Source: an uncultured Allobaculum sp.
GTDB lineage: Bacteria; Bacillota_I; Bacilli_A; Erysipelotrichales; Erysipelotrichaceae
Length of the DNA: 54,354 bases
Direction of reading: 5' to 3'
Assembly (NCBI GenBank): GCA_910577085.1
Contig: CAJTLE010000004.1
Span: 1 to 54,354 of the forward strand
Numbering within the stretch: the stretch's first letter is position 1; each line of letters opens with the position of its first letter. Shown here in pieces: positions 18,277 to 26,455 of this stretch. Position numbers and translations under genes: made by a program. Below the pieces are notes generated by a model. It had not been told where the DNA came from. It saw only the letters and a program-made list of their open reading frames with translations, and did no database searches.

Positions 18277-18608
18277 CCAGGTTCGATTTTTTCATCTGGA
18301 AACATCCTGACAACAATTTCCCTTCTGATTAAACCCACCAGACCTCCTCTCTTTTTCGGTATGGATCTTCTGGACAATGGCTTTAAGTCTGCATTCTGGC
18401 TCCAATGACAGTTTGAAGCCCTCCATATCCAACTCAGGCCCTTTCTTTCAGGCTGGTGATCCGATGTCTGCCTGAAAACCCGCCGCATGGAATTTGCGGC
18501 GGGTTTTCTTTGCCTTTGGAGCATCATGCTTTGTATTCTTCTGCTTTTCTTTCTTTTTCCTCATTTGCTCGAAGACATTCTTTTCGTTAAGTCAGACTGA
18601 CAGGCCTT
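18277..18608. other. Gap between modules 1 and 2
   Basis: About 330 nt between the convergent HAD gene (plus) and second DeoR-type gene (minus). It contains one strong terminator hairpin (listed) and C/T-rich sequence. No gene was recognised. Confidence 0.5.
18475..18507 (+). terminator. Terminator downstream of the frameshifted HAD gene
   Basis: AAAACCCGCCGC pairs with GCGGCGGGTTTT around a 9-nt loop, followed by CTTTGCC. It lies 200 nt beyond the HAD stop and can act on both strands. Confidence 0.75.
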
Positions 18609-19400
18609 TTAGCGACCGGTTCTTTTCGTGAATCGCTCCCGGACGCCATCCGTTTCAACCAGGTCAATCCGCTCACAGAGCACCTTGCGTTTATCCTCCG
18701 AAATAAAATTGGTAATCAGCAGATCCATTTCTTCTAAAGTCCCCGAACGATAAGCACTGTACTGATCAAACTTAGAAACATCCGCAATCAGAATCCTGCG
18801 GCTTGCGCTGGCAATTACCTCACGTTCCCAGCCAATCTCTTCAATCATCCAGACTCCAAATCCCTTCAGATCTTTCAGACCATCTGTTCCAAGAATTGCC
18901 AGATCAAAATGAATCTGCTCAATCATCTGCTCGGTAAAGAACCCCGCACAACGCTTTCCAAAACCAATCAGCAGTCCACCAGCGACAATCACTTTGAAAT
19001 TCAGGCTTTCCGCTACCTGCGCAACCGCCAGAGAATTGGTCACAATCGTCAGATCCTTTTTCGAGCGCAACAAATCCAGTCCTGCAAATATGGTTGTTCC
19101 CGTATCCAGAAACACCGTCATTCCATCTTTGATTTCTTCAATCGCCCGCCAGGCGACCGCCCTTTTGTCTTCAAGATGCTCACCCCGGCGCTGATCAAAA
19201 GGCATCTCAACCAGATTCCGGTTGGCCCTTGCATAGCCATGTCCGCGCGAAATCATTCCATTACGTTCAAGGTCATCCAGATCAGAGCGGATAGTCTCTC
19301 TTGTCACACTCATCTTTTCTGCCAGTTCACTGACCGACAGTTTTTCATTTTCCATCAGCAATGCGTAAATCTGGTTCTGGCGTGATTCCTTCTTTTTCAT
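18609..19400 (-). CDS. DeoR-family transcriptional regulator (module 2, intact)
   Basis: A 263-residue DeoR/GlpR-type repressor. The N-terminal winged helix (SRQNQIYALLMENEKLSVSE, then MSVTRETIRSDLDDLERNG) is followed by the phosphosugar-sensing domain with LDTGTT, TNSLAVA, FDLAILGTDGL, ADVSKFD and LLITNF. Length and motif order are normal for the family. AGGAGG lies about 9 nt upstream of ATG 19400; the upstream in-frame codons from 19436 add unconserved residues. It is clearly paralogous to the frameshifted copy at 16093-16904, sharing for example RGHGYARANRNL versus RGHGFARANRNL and nearly identical VVAWRAIEEI segments. It is divergent from the cap-only HAD gene at 19590. The likely ligand is a sugar phosphate, unidentified. 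Confidence 0.9.
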   Translation of the reverse strand: MKKKESRQNQIYALLMENEKLSVSELAEKMSVTRETIRSDLDDLERNGMISRGHGYARANRNLVEMPFDQRRGEHLEDKRAVAWRAIEEIKDGMTVFLDTGTTIFAGLDLLRSKKDLTIVTNSLAVAQVAESLNFKVIVAGGLLIGFGKRCAGFFTEQMIEQIHFDLAILGTDGLKDLKGFGVWMIEEIGWEREVIASASRRILIADVSKFDQYSAYRSGTLEEMDLLITNFISEDKRKVLCERIDLVETDGVRERFTKRTGR

Positions 19401-19589
19401 CTTTCCTCTCCTCCTGTTCGGGCTCAAATGGGCCATATCAGGGCCTTACGAACAATAATTTTTCTTTCAAAAATTATATCGCATGTTTTTCTTTTGTTTA
19501 CCAAGTTATAAATTTTGTTGCAAAAATTCCAGTGGATTCTCTTTTACAAAAAGCAGATACTGAATGTGCAAACAAGGAGGAAAAGAAAA
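19401..19589. promoter_or_regulatory. Divergent control region of module 2
   Basis: It contains a perfect inverted repeat ATAATTTTT-ctttc-AAAAATTAT (19455-19477) and a second one, AATTTT-gttgc-AAAAATT (19511-19528). These are candidate operators for the adjacent DeoR-type repressor. They differ from the TTTGATATCAAA sites of module 1, which suggests the two paralogous repressors recognise different sequences. AAGGAGG at 19574-19580 is the ribosome site of the plus-strand gene. Confidence 0.55.
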
Positions 19590-19937
19590 ATGAAAAAATT
19601 CCAGTTCACAAATTCTATGAATACCACAAAGGAGCAAAACCAGATGGCAGGCGCCTTTCGAAGAAAGGATCTGCAGTTCCTGTTTGAGGTCTGCAAAAAA
19701 GCCGGTGCAGCCGTAATTTACAACAATGGTCACAATCAGATCAGTGCCTGGACTCCAGAAGCTGCGCAGTTTATCGAAGCCTATGATCTCTATCCCGTTC
19801 TGATTGAAGACTGGAAAGGAGAAGCCGTTTACGAGCTCAAAGTCCTGACTACAGACCGGGCTCTTTTAGAAAAGATCAACCGGCGCATCCCCGCTCTGGC
19901 CAACCCTGCCATTTGCGCGATTCAGGCAGCCATTTAA
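19590..19937 (+). CDS. Cap-domain-only protein derived from a Cof-type HAD phosphatase (module 2)
   Basis: A 115-residue protein with its own AAGGAGG site (spacing 9) and ATG at 19590. It has neither the DxDG nucleophile motif nor the GDxxND motif of HAD enzymes, so it cannot be a phosphatase alone. Residues from about 25 onward align by eye with the cap domain of the HAD gene in module 1: LFEVCKKAGAAVIYNN versus IFDQCKAMNIPVFFNN, then WTPEAAQFIEAYDLYP versus WTEESKRFARKYHLFP, and DWKGE versus NWSGE. No catalytic half is found on either side. It may be a remnant, or a free cap that binds ligand and acts as a sensor or partner. Its place opposite an intact DeoR-type repressor speaks for continued expression. 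Confidence 0.7.
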   Translation: MKKFQFTNSMNTTKEQNQMAGAFRRKDLQFLFEVCKKAGAAVIYNNGHNQISAWTPEAAQFIEAYDLYPVLIEDWKGEAVYELKVLTTDRALLEKINRRIPALANPAICAIQAAI

Positions 19938-20131
19938 CCAGCCATTTCTTTTGAATCTTCTGGTCTTCTGACCTGAAATTTCCCGGTTCGTTGAACTGCA
20001 TCCACTGGACCGCGTCCCGGTTCAATCCTGGATGTTCCATTTTTTGACCGGATGGCCTGGCCCATATCAAATCCTGATTACTCAAACTTTCTGGATTGCC
20101 CGCAATCCAATTCGTATATCCTCACTTTTAG

Positions 20132-20178
20132 AAAAGGCAGCCCGCTTCGAGATGTCCACTCGATGCTGACTGCCTTTT
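20132..20178. terminator. Bidirectional terminator between convergent genes
   Basis: AAAAGGCAG (20132-20140) pairs with CTGCCTTTT (20170-20178), with an inner CGAG/CTCG stem. T-rich runs follow on both strands. It serves the cap-only gene (plus) and the rRNA methyltransferase gene (minus). Confidence 0.75.
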
Positions 20179-20231
20179 CTTTTCGACTTTTTTCAATTGG
20201 CTCAGTTTTTTTGCATCCCTCCACCTGCCCG

Positions 20232-21566
20232 TTATTGAATGCTGTTTTCACTGGCCGTCTGCTTTTCTTTGACAATCAAAGCCACACACTCCATCCCGGT
20301 TGTATTGGGGAACATGTCAACCGGCTGGATCTGAACCGCCTGATACCCTTTCTTTTTAAACTCGCCAAGATCCCTGGCAAGCGTACGGGGATTGCAGGAA
20401 ATATAGACCACCCGCTGCGGATTCAGGGCAGCGATATCATCAATCCCCTGACTGGTCATGCCCTTGCGGGGTGGATCGACCAGCACCACATCCGCTGGTT
20501 TTGTATTCTGGTGCGCAAACTGGGTTGCATCCATGCAGATGAATTCAGCGTTATCAATATGGTTGCGCTTCTGGTTTTCTCTGGCATTTTCAACGGCTTC
20601 CGGCACGATCTCGACACCGGTGACATGGCCAGCTTTTCTTGCAGCCAGCAGGCCAATCGTTCCCGTCCCAGAATAGAGTTCAATGACTTCATCCTGTTTT
20701 TTCAGATCGGCCATTTCTAAAGCTCTGGCATAGAGCACTTCCATCTGGCTGGGATTGACCTGGAAGAAGCTTTTAAAATGAAGCCGGATATCAAGATCCA
20801 GGCATTTTACATCCAGGCTGTCACTTCCATATAAAACCGTATAAGGTTCATCTAAAATCACGTTATCGTTACGCCTGTTCTCGTTGAATACGACACTGGT
20901 AATATTTGGAAAAGCGGCTACCATCTTTCTGACAAGATCTTCCAGATCGATATTCTTCGCTCCGATAAAGACAACCTGTGCCTGATCGGTCTGAGTGCTG
21001 TATCGGATAAACAGGTGGCGCAGATTTTTTGCCTGGCGTACACTTAAATGATCAAGCACCCATTTATAAATGGCATTGATCTCTTTAGACTGAATCCTGC
21101 ATTCATCGATCGGGACAATGTCATTGGTTCTGGCCCGATAAAAGCCGCCAACCACCTGGCCATCCTGAACGCCAATTGGAAACTGCGCTTTGTTGCGATA
21201 GTAATAGGGCGTCTTCATGCCAATCGGGGGCAGAACTTCAATTTGCGGATCAACTTTGCCAAACAGATCTTTCAGCTGCTTTTCTTTGTAGTCGAGCTGC
21301 TTATCATAGCGAAGATGCAAAAGCGCGCATCCGCCGCATTTTCCCGCCTTGGCGCAAACTGGTTCTGTGCGGTCCGGACTGGTATGGATCCGTTCGATCA
21401 CTTTGCCGATCGCATACGTTTTCTGTACTTTAATGATTCGAATGCGGGCTTTTTCATCCGGGAGCAGGTCTGACACAAAAATCGTCATGCCATCGCGATG
21501 CCCAATTCCAAATCCCTGATCGGACAGATCCGTACATTCGAGTTCAAATTCATCATTCTTTTTCAT
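20232..21566 (-). CDS. rlmD: 23S rRNA (uracil-5-)-methyltransferase, TrmA/RlmD type
   Basis: A 444-residue SAM-dependent enzyme that methylates C5 of a uracil in 23S rRNA. The N-terminal TRAM domain (about 5-60) is followed by the Fe-S cysteines CAKAGKCGGC, with a fourth in IDECRIQ. The Rossmann domain has ELYSGTGTIGLLAARKAGHV (SAM site), DPPRKGM, and the catalytic Cys in YISCNPRTLARDL. Length is normal for the family. Start ATG 21566 (MKKNDEFELE) begins the TRAM domain; ATGs at 21578 and 21575 and a TTG at 21599 are also in frame, and none has a strong ribosome site, so the start is uncertain by up to 11 codons. Which uridine is modified (U1939 or U747) is not decidable here. Confidence 0.9.
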   Translation of the reverse strand: MKKNDEFELECTDLSDQGFGIGHRDGMTIFVSDLLPDEKARIRIIKVQKTYAIGKVIERIHTSPDRTEPVCAKAGKCGGCALLHLRYDKQLDYKEKQLKDLFGKVDPQIEVLPPIGMKTPYYYRNKAQFPIGVQDGQVVGGFYRARTNDIVPIDECRIQSKEINAIYKWVLDHLSVRQAKNLRHLFIRYSTQTDQAQVVFIGAKNIDLEDLVRKMVAAFPNITSVVFNENRRNDNVILDEPYTVLYGSDSLDVKCLDLDIRLHFKSFFQVNPSQMEVLYARALEMADLKKQDEVIELYSGTGTIGLLAARKAGHVTGVEIVPEAVENARENQKRNHIDNAEFICMDATQFAHQNTKPADVVLVDPPRKGMTSQGIDDIAALNPQRVVYISCNPRTLARDLGEFKKKGYQAVQIQPVDMFPNTTGMECVALIVKEKQTASENSIQ

Positions 21567-22264
21567 ATTTACCATCATAACATCCGGCTGGATGAACAAA
21601 GTGCATGTCCGCCTGTAAGATCCTTTGCACTCTTCGACTGGACTTTCTGTTTTCGTTTTTCAGTCTTTTCGTCTGCCATTTCTCTGGAATTCATCTGTCC
21701 TTCTCCGGTTCTTTCACTTTGTCAGTTTTGCTCTTTACCTGTCCCTTCAGACCAGTCACATCAAGAGAGCCGCATTTCCTTGCTCCCCCTTTCATTTGAA
21801 CGCTTTTCAGTTCTCCTGATTTCATTTCTTGTTGTCTGCTTTGATCTGCCCTCTTCAATTTTTACCTGCACTTTCGCTGCCATTTTTTTATTCTTGTGAA
21901 ACCTGATCTTGAAGATTTCTTTTTCATTTTTAAATTTTTGTTTTATAAACGGCAGTTTTTACCTTTTTGATCATCCGGTCGCAACCTGTACTCACATCTC
22001 GAATCCGAATCAGATTTTTCTTGAAACCTCATCAAAATCCAGTGCAACTTTTCAAAACAAAAGATCAGGAAACTGAATTGACATAAATATATAGTTGGTC
22101 AATAATATAGCAGTCTATTGTATAGCATTCTATGGATTAACTTTTCTCCCTTTTCAACTCAGGATTGTCATGGAGGTTTCTATGAGATTCTTTCTCGATC
22201 TGAAAAGCCAGAATGGCTCTGTCCATGAAAGCCAGTAGAAATTGTTGTGCAGAAAGGAGAAAAA
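21567..22264. other. Divergent intergenic region, C/T-rich then A/T-rich
   Basis: About 700 nt between the rRNA methyltransferase and the MarR operon. From 21600 to 21900 the plus strand is strikingly poor in A and G. A frame at 21498-21899 crosses this stretch but is biased by composition and starts inside the neighbouring gene. The MarR operon promoter lies at 22078-22106. Confidence 0.5.
22078..22135 (+). promoter_or_regulatory. MarR operon promoter with tandem 15-nt repeat
   Basis: TTGACA (22078-22083), 17 nt, then AATAAT (22101-22106) makes a good vegetative promoter. TTGAC/GTCAA form an inverted repeat around the spacer. Immediately downstream a 15-nt unit, TATAGCAGTCTATTG, is repeated as TATAGCATTCTATGG (22106-22120 and 22121-22135). 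The position over and after the -10 fits binding of the MarR-type repressor encoded next. Confidence 0.65.
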
Positions 22265-22744
22265 ATGGAAGTCCCACCAAAGGGCGTTGGTTTTACCATC
22301 AACCTGATCCAGCGCGCAATCAAAGCGCGCGTCAACAATGTTGTACGTGAAGCGGATCTGACCAAGCCGCAAATGGATGTCATGCTCTTTCTCAAACGAA
22401 GGGAAGAAAAAGGGCAGCGTGTCATTCAGCGCGATCTGGAAAATTATTTTCAGATCACCAACCCCACTGTTTCCAGCATGATCAGCCGCCTTGAGACCAA
22501 AGATCTGATCGAACGGGTCAGTGATCCTCACGATCGCCGGATTCGTCAGATCATTCTGACGCCCAAAGCAAAAGACTTGATCGTCCGCTTTCACGACACC
22601 ATTCAGGAAGTCGAAGGAACGATGCTGGAAGGCATCAGCGCGCAGGAGCTCGAACAAGGAAAAGCATTTTTAGATAAGATCCTGCACAATTTACAAAGTA
22701 AGGAGGAAGATAAACTTGATTGCCACTCTTGCCAAACAGATTAA
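22265..22744 (+). CDS. MarR-family transcriptional regulator
   Basis: A 159-residue winged-helix repressor. Visible features are the dimerising helices at the N-terminus, LTKPQMDVMLFLKRR, the recognition region NPTVSSMISRLETKDLI and the wing DPHDRRIRQIILT. AAAGGAG lies 5 nt upstream of ATG 22265 (MEVPPKGVG). It is the first gene of a MarR-ABC-ABC operon and its 3' end overlaps the first transporter gene by 29 nt. Such regulators usually repress their own exporter operon until a drug-like or lipophilic ligand binds. The tandem repeat at 22106-22135 is the likely operator. Confidence 0.9.
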   Translation: MEVPPKGVGFTINLIQRAIKARVNNVVREADLTKPQMDVMLFLKRREEKGQRVIQRDLENYFQITNPTVSSMISRLETKDLIERVSDPHDRRIRQIILTPKAKDLIVRFHDTIQEVEGTMLEGISAQELEQGKAFLDKILHNLQSKEEDKLDCHSCQTD

Positions 22745-24458
22745 GCAATACAAGCGTGAAACGATTCTCACCCCGATTCTCGTTTCACTCGAAGTCCTCT
22801 TTGACATTCTGATCCCCTTCTTTATGTCAAAGATTGTCGATGACGGAATTACCCCGGGCAATATGAACAATGTCTGGCTGTATTCAGGCCTGATGATGGC
22901 CTGTGCCATTGCCGCACTGATCTGCGGTGCCCTGTCTGGAAAATATGCAGCGATTGCTTCTGCCGGGTTTGCCAAAAACCTGCGGGAAGCTGAATTTCAT
23001 AACATTCAGAATTTCTCGTTTTCCAATATTGATGAATATTCAACCGGCGGTCTGATCACCCGTCTGACAACCGACGTGACCAACGTTCAGAACTCGTTCC
23101 AGATGATCATCCGTGTCGCGGTCCGTGCTCCGCTTAACTTCTTAATGGCTTTGGTCATGGTCATGTATCTGAGTTCAACGATCGGCTTATGGCTGTTAGG
23201 CATTATTGTGATCCTGGCCATTGCGATTGGAACGCTGATCACCAAAGCCGGTCCTGTCTTCAACAAGATGTTCAAGATGTATGACCGTCTCAATGAAGAA
23301 ATCCAGGAAAACATCACCGGTATCCGGCCTGTCAAATCCTTCGTACGTGAGGAATATGAAATCGATCGTTTCAACGAACGAAGCAATGATATTTACAAGG
23401 TCAATCGCAAAGCTGAACTGCTGATGATCCTTAACCAGCCACTCATGCAGGCAGCGGTTTACAGTTGCATTCTGCTGATCGCCTGGATTGGAGCGCATCT
23501 GATTGTCGATGGCTCCATGGAAGTCGGTGTTCTGTTCTCGTTATTCTCCTATGTCATGAACCTTCTGATGTCCTTGATGATGTTCTCCATGATTCTGGTT
23601 ATGGTCACCATGTCGGCAGCCAGCGCCAAACGAATCACTGAAGTCATCAATCAGGTTTCTTACCTGGAATCCCCCAAAGATGGCGTCAAAGAGGTGAAAG
23701 ATGGATCGATTGAATTCGACCATGTGTATTTCAACTATGCCGAACAGGTAGATGGCCACTATGTATTGCGGGATATCAACTTCTCTTTGCCTTCCGGTAC
23801 AACCTTAGGGATTCTTGGCGGAACTGGTTCTTCCAAGTCATCTCTGGTCAGCCTGATTCCGCGTCTGTACGATGTGACAAAAGGTTCTGTCAAAGTCGGT
23901 GGGATCGATGTACGCAACTATGATCTGAAAACACTGCGTGACAGTGTGGCCATGGTTCTTCAGAAAAACGTTCTGTTCTCTGGCTCCATCAAGGAAAACA
24001 TGCGCTGGGGTGACGAACTGGCAACCGACGAAGAAATTGTGGAAGCCTGTCGGCTGGCTCAGGCGGATGAATTCATCTCCCGCATGCCCAAAGGCTATGA
24101 CACCTATATTGAACAGGGTGGAACCAACGTTTCCGGTGGGCAGCGTCAGCGTCTGACAATTGCCCGCGCTCTGCTCAAAAAGCCGAAAATCCTGATTCTG
24201 GATGACTCGACTTCGGCCGTTGATACCAAGACGGACTACCTGATCCGCGAAGCCTTTAAAACGAAGATTCCAAACACTACGAAGATCATCATCTCGCAGC
24301 GTGTGTCCTCTTTACAGGATGCGGATCAGATCATGGTTCTTGACCGCGGTCATCTGATTGCGATGGGAACCCATGATGAACTGCTCAAAACCAATGAGAT
24401 CTACCGCACAACGTGGCAGGCTCAGCAGAAAGGAGGCGACGACGATGCCAGGGCCTAA
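22716..24458 (+). CDS. Heterodimeric ABC exporter, subunit with degenerate ATPase site
   Basis: A 580-residue half transporter: six membrane segments (about 1-310), then an ATPase domain. It starts at TTG 22716 behind AAGGAGG (spacing 9). The ATP site is non-canonical: Walker A is GGTGSSKSS, Walker B ends LILDDSTSAVD with Asp in place of the catalytic Glu, and the H-loop reads ISQRVSS with Gln for His. Its signature NVSGGQRQR is intact. This is the pattern of the BmrC/LmrC partner in heterodimeric multidrug exporters, which completes one good site with the second subunit. The next gene overlaps by 14 nt. The substrate is unknown, with drugs or lipids likely from the family. Confidence 0.9.
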   Translation: MIATLAKQIKQYKRETILTPILVSLEVLFDILIPFFMSKIVDDGITPGNMNNVWLYSGLMMACAIAALICGALSGKYAAIASAGFAKNLREAEFHNIQNFSFSNIDEYSTGGLITRLTTDVTNVQNSFQMIIRVAVRAPLNFLMALVMVMYLSSTIGLWLLGIIVILAIAIGTLITKAGPVFNKMFKMYDRLNEEIQENITGIRPVKSFVREEYEIDRFNERSNDIYKVNRKAELLMILNQPLMQAAVYSCILLIAWIGAHLIVDGSMEVGVLFSLFSYVMNLLMSLMMFSMILVMVTMSAASAKRITEVINQVSYLESPKDGVKEVKDGSIEFDHVYFNYAEQVDGHYVLRDINFSLPSGTTLGILGGTGSSKSSLVSLIPRLYDVTKGSVKVGGIDVRNYDLKTLRDSVAMVLQKNVLFSGSIKENMRWGDELATDEEIVEACRLAQADEFISRMPKGYDTYIEQGGTNVSGGQRQRLTIARALLKKPKILILDDSTSAVDTKTDYLIREAFKTKIPNTTKIIISQRVSSLQDADQIMVLDRGHLIAMGTHDELLKTNEIYRTTWQAQQKGGDDDARA

Positions 24459-26349
24459 TTCCATGCCAAAAGGACCAATGCCTGCTGGAAAGCCAAAACT
24501 CAATCCGGCTGGCTTAAGCCGTCTGTTCAAGATGATCTGGAAAGACTACAAATGGTCTGTCATCCTCATCGCCGTTCTGATCTGCGCTTCTGCTTTTGCC
24601 AACGTCTATGGCAATACATTCCAGCAGTCATTAATTGATGATTACATTACCCCGATGCTTCAAACGGACAGCCATGATTTCACACCGCTGCTTCAGGCCA
24701 TCAGCCAGCTGATCATGATTTACCTGATCGGTATTGTATCCACCTATACCTGGAACCGGATGATGGTCCGGATTTCCCTGGGAACCCTGAACAATGTGCG
24801 TGAACGCCTGTTCCGTCATATGGAGTCCCTGCCAATCCGCTATTTTGATACGCATGCTCATGGAGATATCATGTCGGTTTACACCAACGATACCGATACC
24901 CTGCGGCAGATGATTTCGCAGTCCATTCCACAGGTTTTCTCCAGTGTCGTTTCCATTTTGATGGTTGTCGTTGCGATGATTTCCATGTCGTGGATTCTGG
25001 CGATTATTACCTTCATCTTTGCTTTCTGCATGTTACTGATTGCCCGGACTATCACCCACCACTCTGGCCGCTACTTCCGTGACCAGCAGGCTCAGCTTGG
25101 TAAAGTCAACGGCTACATTGAAGAAATGATGGAAGGCACCCGCGTGGTCAAAGTCTTCAATCATGAACAGGCGGTTGAAGAAGAATTTGCCCGCCTGAAC
25201 GAAAATCTGTTCCAGGCTTCCAGCAAAGCCAATATTTTTGCGAATATCCTGATGCCAGTGTGCATGAACTTCGGCTATATCTCCTATGTTGTCTGCGCTC
25301 TGGCCGGTGCCTACTTTACCATTCACGGGATGTTTGGCATGACCATCGGTACGATCTCAGCCATGCTTTCCTTAAACAAAGCTTTCAACAACCCCATCAC
25401 CCAGATCTCCCAGCAGATCAATGCGGTCGTTATGGCCCAGGCTGGTGCTTCCCGTATCTTTGCTTTAATGGATGAACCATCCGAAACGGATCAGGGTGTT
25501 GTCACTCTGGTACGGGCCAAGGAAGAAAACGGCAAATGGGTTGAATCCCGCGAATACACAGGCCACTGGTGCTGGAAACACCCGCGTCCAGAAGGACACT
25601 TTGAAATGGTTCCTTTACGCGGCGACGTGATTTTTGATGACGTAACTTTCGGCTACGTGCCGGAAAAGACTGTTTTGCATGATATCGATCTGTATGCCCA
25701 TGCCGGTCAGAAAATCGCGCTGGTTGGGGCCACTGGTGCTGGAAAAACGACCATCACCAACCTGGTCAACCGCTTCTATGACATCAATAAAGGATCCATC
25801 ACATACGATGGCATCAATATTGAACTGATCAAAAAGCCAGACCTGCGTCGTTCGCTGGGCGTGGTTTTACAGGATACGCAGCTGTTCTCCGGAACCATTA
25901 TGGATAACATCCGCTTTGGTAAACTGGAAGCCACCGATGAACAATGCATTGAAGCTGCTAAACTGGCTCGTGCTGACAGCTTCATCAACCACCTTGAAAA
26001 CGGCTATAATACCTATATCCATGCCAATGGTGAATCCCTTTCGCAGGGGCAGCGCCAGCTGCTGGCCATTGCCCGAGCTGCTGTTGCCAACCCGCCTGTT
26101 CTGATTCTGGACGAAGCAACTTCCAGTATCGATACCCGCACTGAACGTCTGGTTCAGGAAGGGATGGACGAGCTGATGAAAGGACGTACCGTCTTTGTCA
26201 TTGCGCATCGTCTGTCGACGATCATGAACTCCGATGCGATCATGGTTCTCGATCAGGGCCGCATTATCGAACGCGGCAACCACGATTCGCTGATCAAGAA
26301 AAAAGGCGTTTACTATCAGCTGTACACCGGCGCTCTGGAAATGGATTAA
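24445..26349 (+). CDS. Heterodimeric ABC exporter, subunit with canonical ATPase motifs
   Basis: A 634-residue half transporter partnered with the preceding gene. After a Pro/Met-rich start (MPGPNSMPKGPMPAGKPK), six membrane segments run to about 330, then the ATPase domain: Walker A GATGAGKTT, Walker B LILDEATSSID with the catalytic Glu, H-loop VIAHRLST. Its signature is LSQGQRQ, with Gln in place of the first Gly. So the consensus Walker motifs here pair with the VSGGQ of the partner to form the active site. An insert of about 40 residues (REYTGHWCWKHPRPEGHFEM) precedes the ATPase core, as in LmrD-type subunits. AAAGGAGG lies 8 nt upstream of ATG 24445. A strong terminator follows at 26397. 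Confidence 0.9.
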   Translation: MPGPNSMPKGPMPAGKPKLNPAGLSRLFKMIWKDYKWSVILIAVLICASAFANVYGNTFQQSLIDDYITPMLQTDSHDFTPLLQAISQLIMIYLIGIVSTYTWNRMMVRISLGTLNNVRERLFRHMESLPIRYFDTHAHGDIMSVYTNDTDTLRQMISQSIPQVFSSVVSILMVVVAMISMSWILAIITFIFAFCMLLIARTITHHSGRYFRDQQAQLGKVNGYIEEMMEGTRVVKVFNHEQAVEEEFARLNENLFQASSKANIFANILMPVCMNFGYISYVVCALAGAYFTIHGMFGMTIGTISAMLSLNKAFNNPITQISQQINAVVMAQAGASRIFALMDEPSETDQGVVTLVRAKEENGKWVESREYTGHWCWKHPRPEGHFEMVPLRGDVIFDDVTFGYVPEKTVLHDIDLYAHAGQKIALVGATGAGKTTITNLVNRFYDINKGSITYDGINIELIKKPDLRRSLGVVLQDTQLFSGTIMDNIRFGKLEATDEQCIEAAKLARADSFINHLENGYNTYIHANGESLSQGQRQLLAIARAAVANPPVLILDEATSSIDTRTERLVQEGMDELMKGRTVFVIAHRLSTIMNSDAIMVLDQGRIIERGNHDSLIKKKGVYYQLYTGALEMD

Positions 26350-26396
26350 TCCCGATTTTCCACCGTTTCTGGTCTTTTTCAAATTTAAATCCAGCC

Positions 26397-26429
26397 AATC
26401 CACCTTCTGGAAACAGGGGTGGATTTTTT
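26397..26429 (+). terminator. Terminator of the MarR-ABC operon
   Basis: AATCCACC (26397-26404) pairs with GGTGGATT (26418-26425), followed by a run of six T. It ends 27 nt before the next start codon, so the ArdC-like gene needs its own promoter or read-through. Confidence 0.85.
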
Positions 26430-26440
26430 GCGTATACGCA
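26429..26440. promoter_or_regulatory. Perfect 12-bp palindrome directly before a ribosome site
   Basis: TGCGTATACGCA is a perfect palindrome beginning in the terminator's T run and ending where the ribosome site TTTGGAGG (26441-26448) of the ArdC-like gene begins. It could be an operator or a small hairpin that masks translation. Confidence 0.4.
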
Positions 26441-26455
26441 TTTGGAGGATCTCTT

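Noticed and set aside
21498..21899. 133-residue plus-strand frame
   Set aside because: It begins inside the rRNA methyltransferase gene and then follows a C/T-rich stretch that lacks stop codons by composition.
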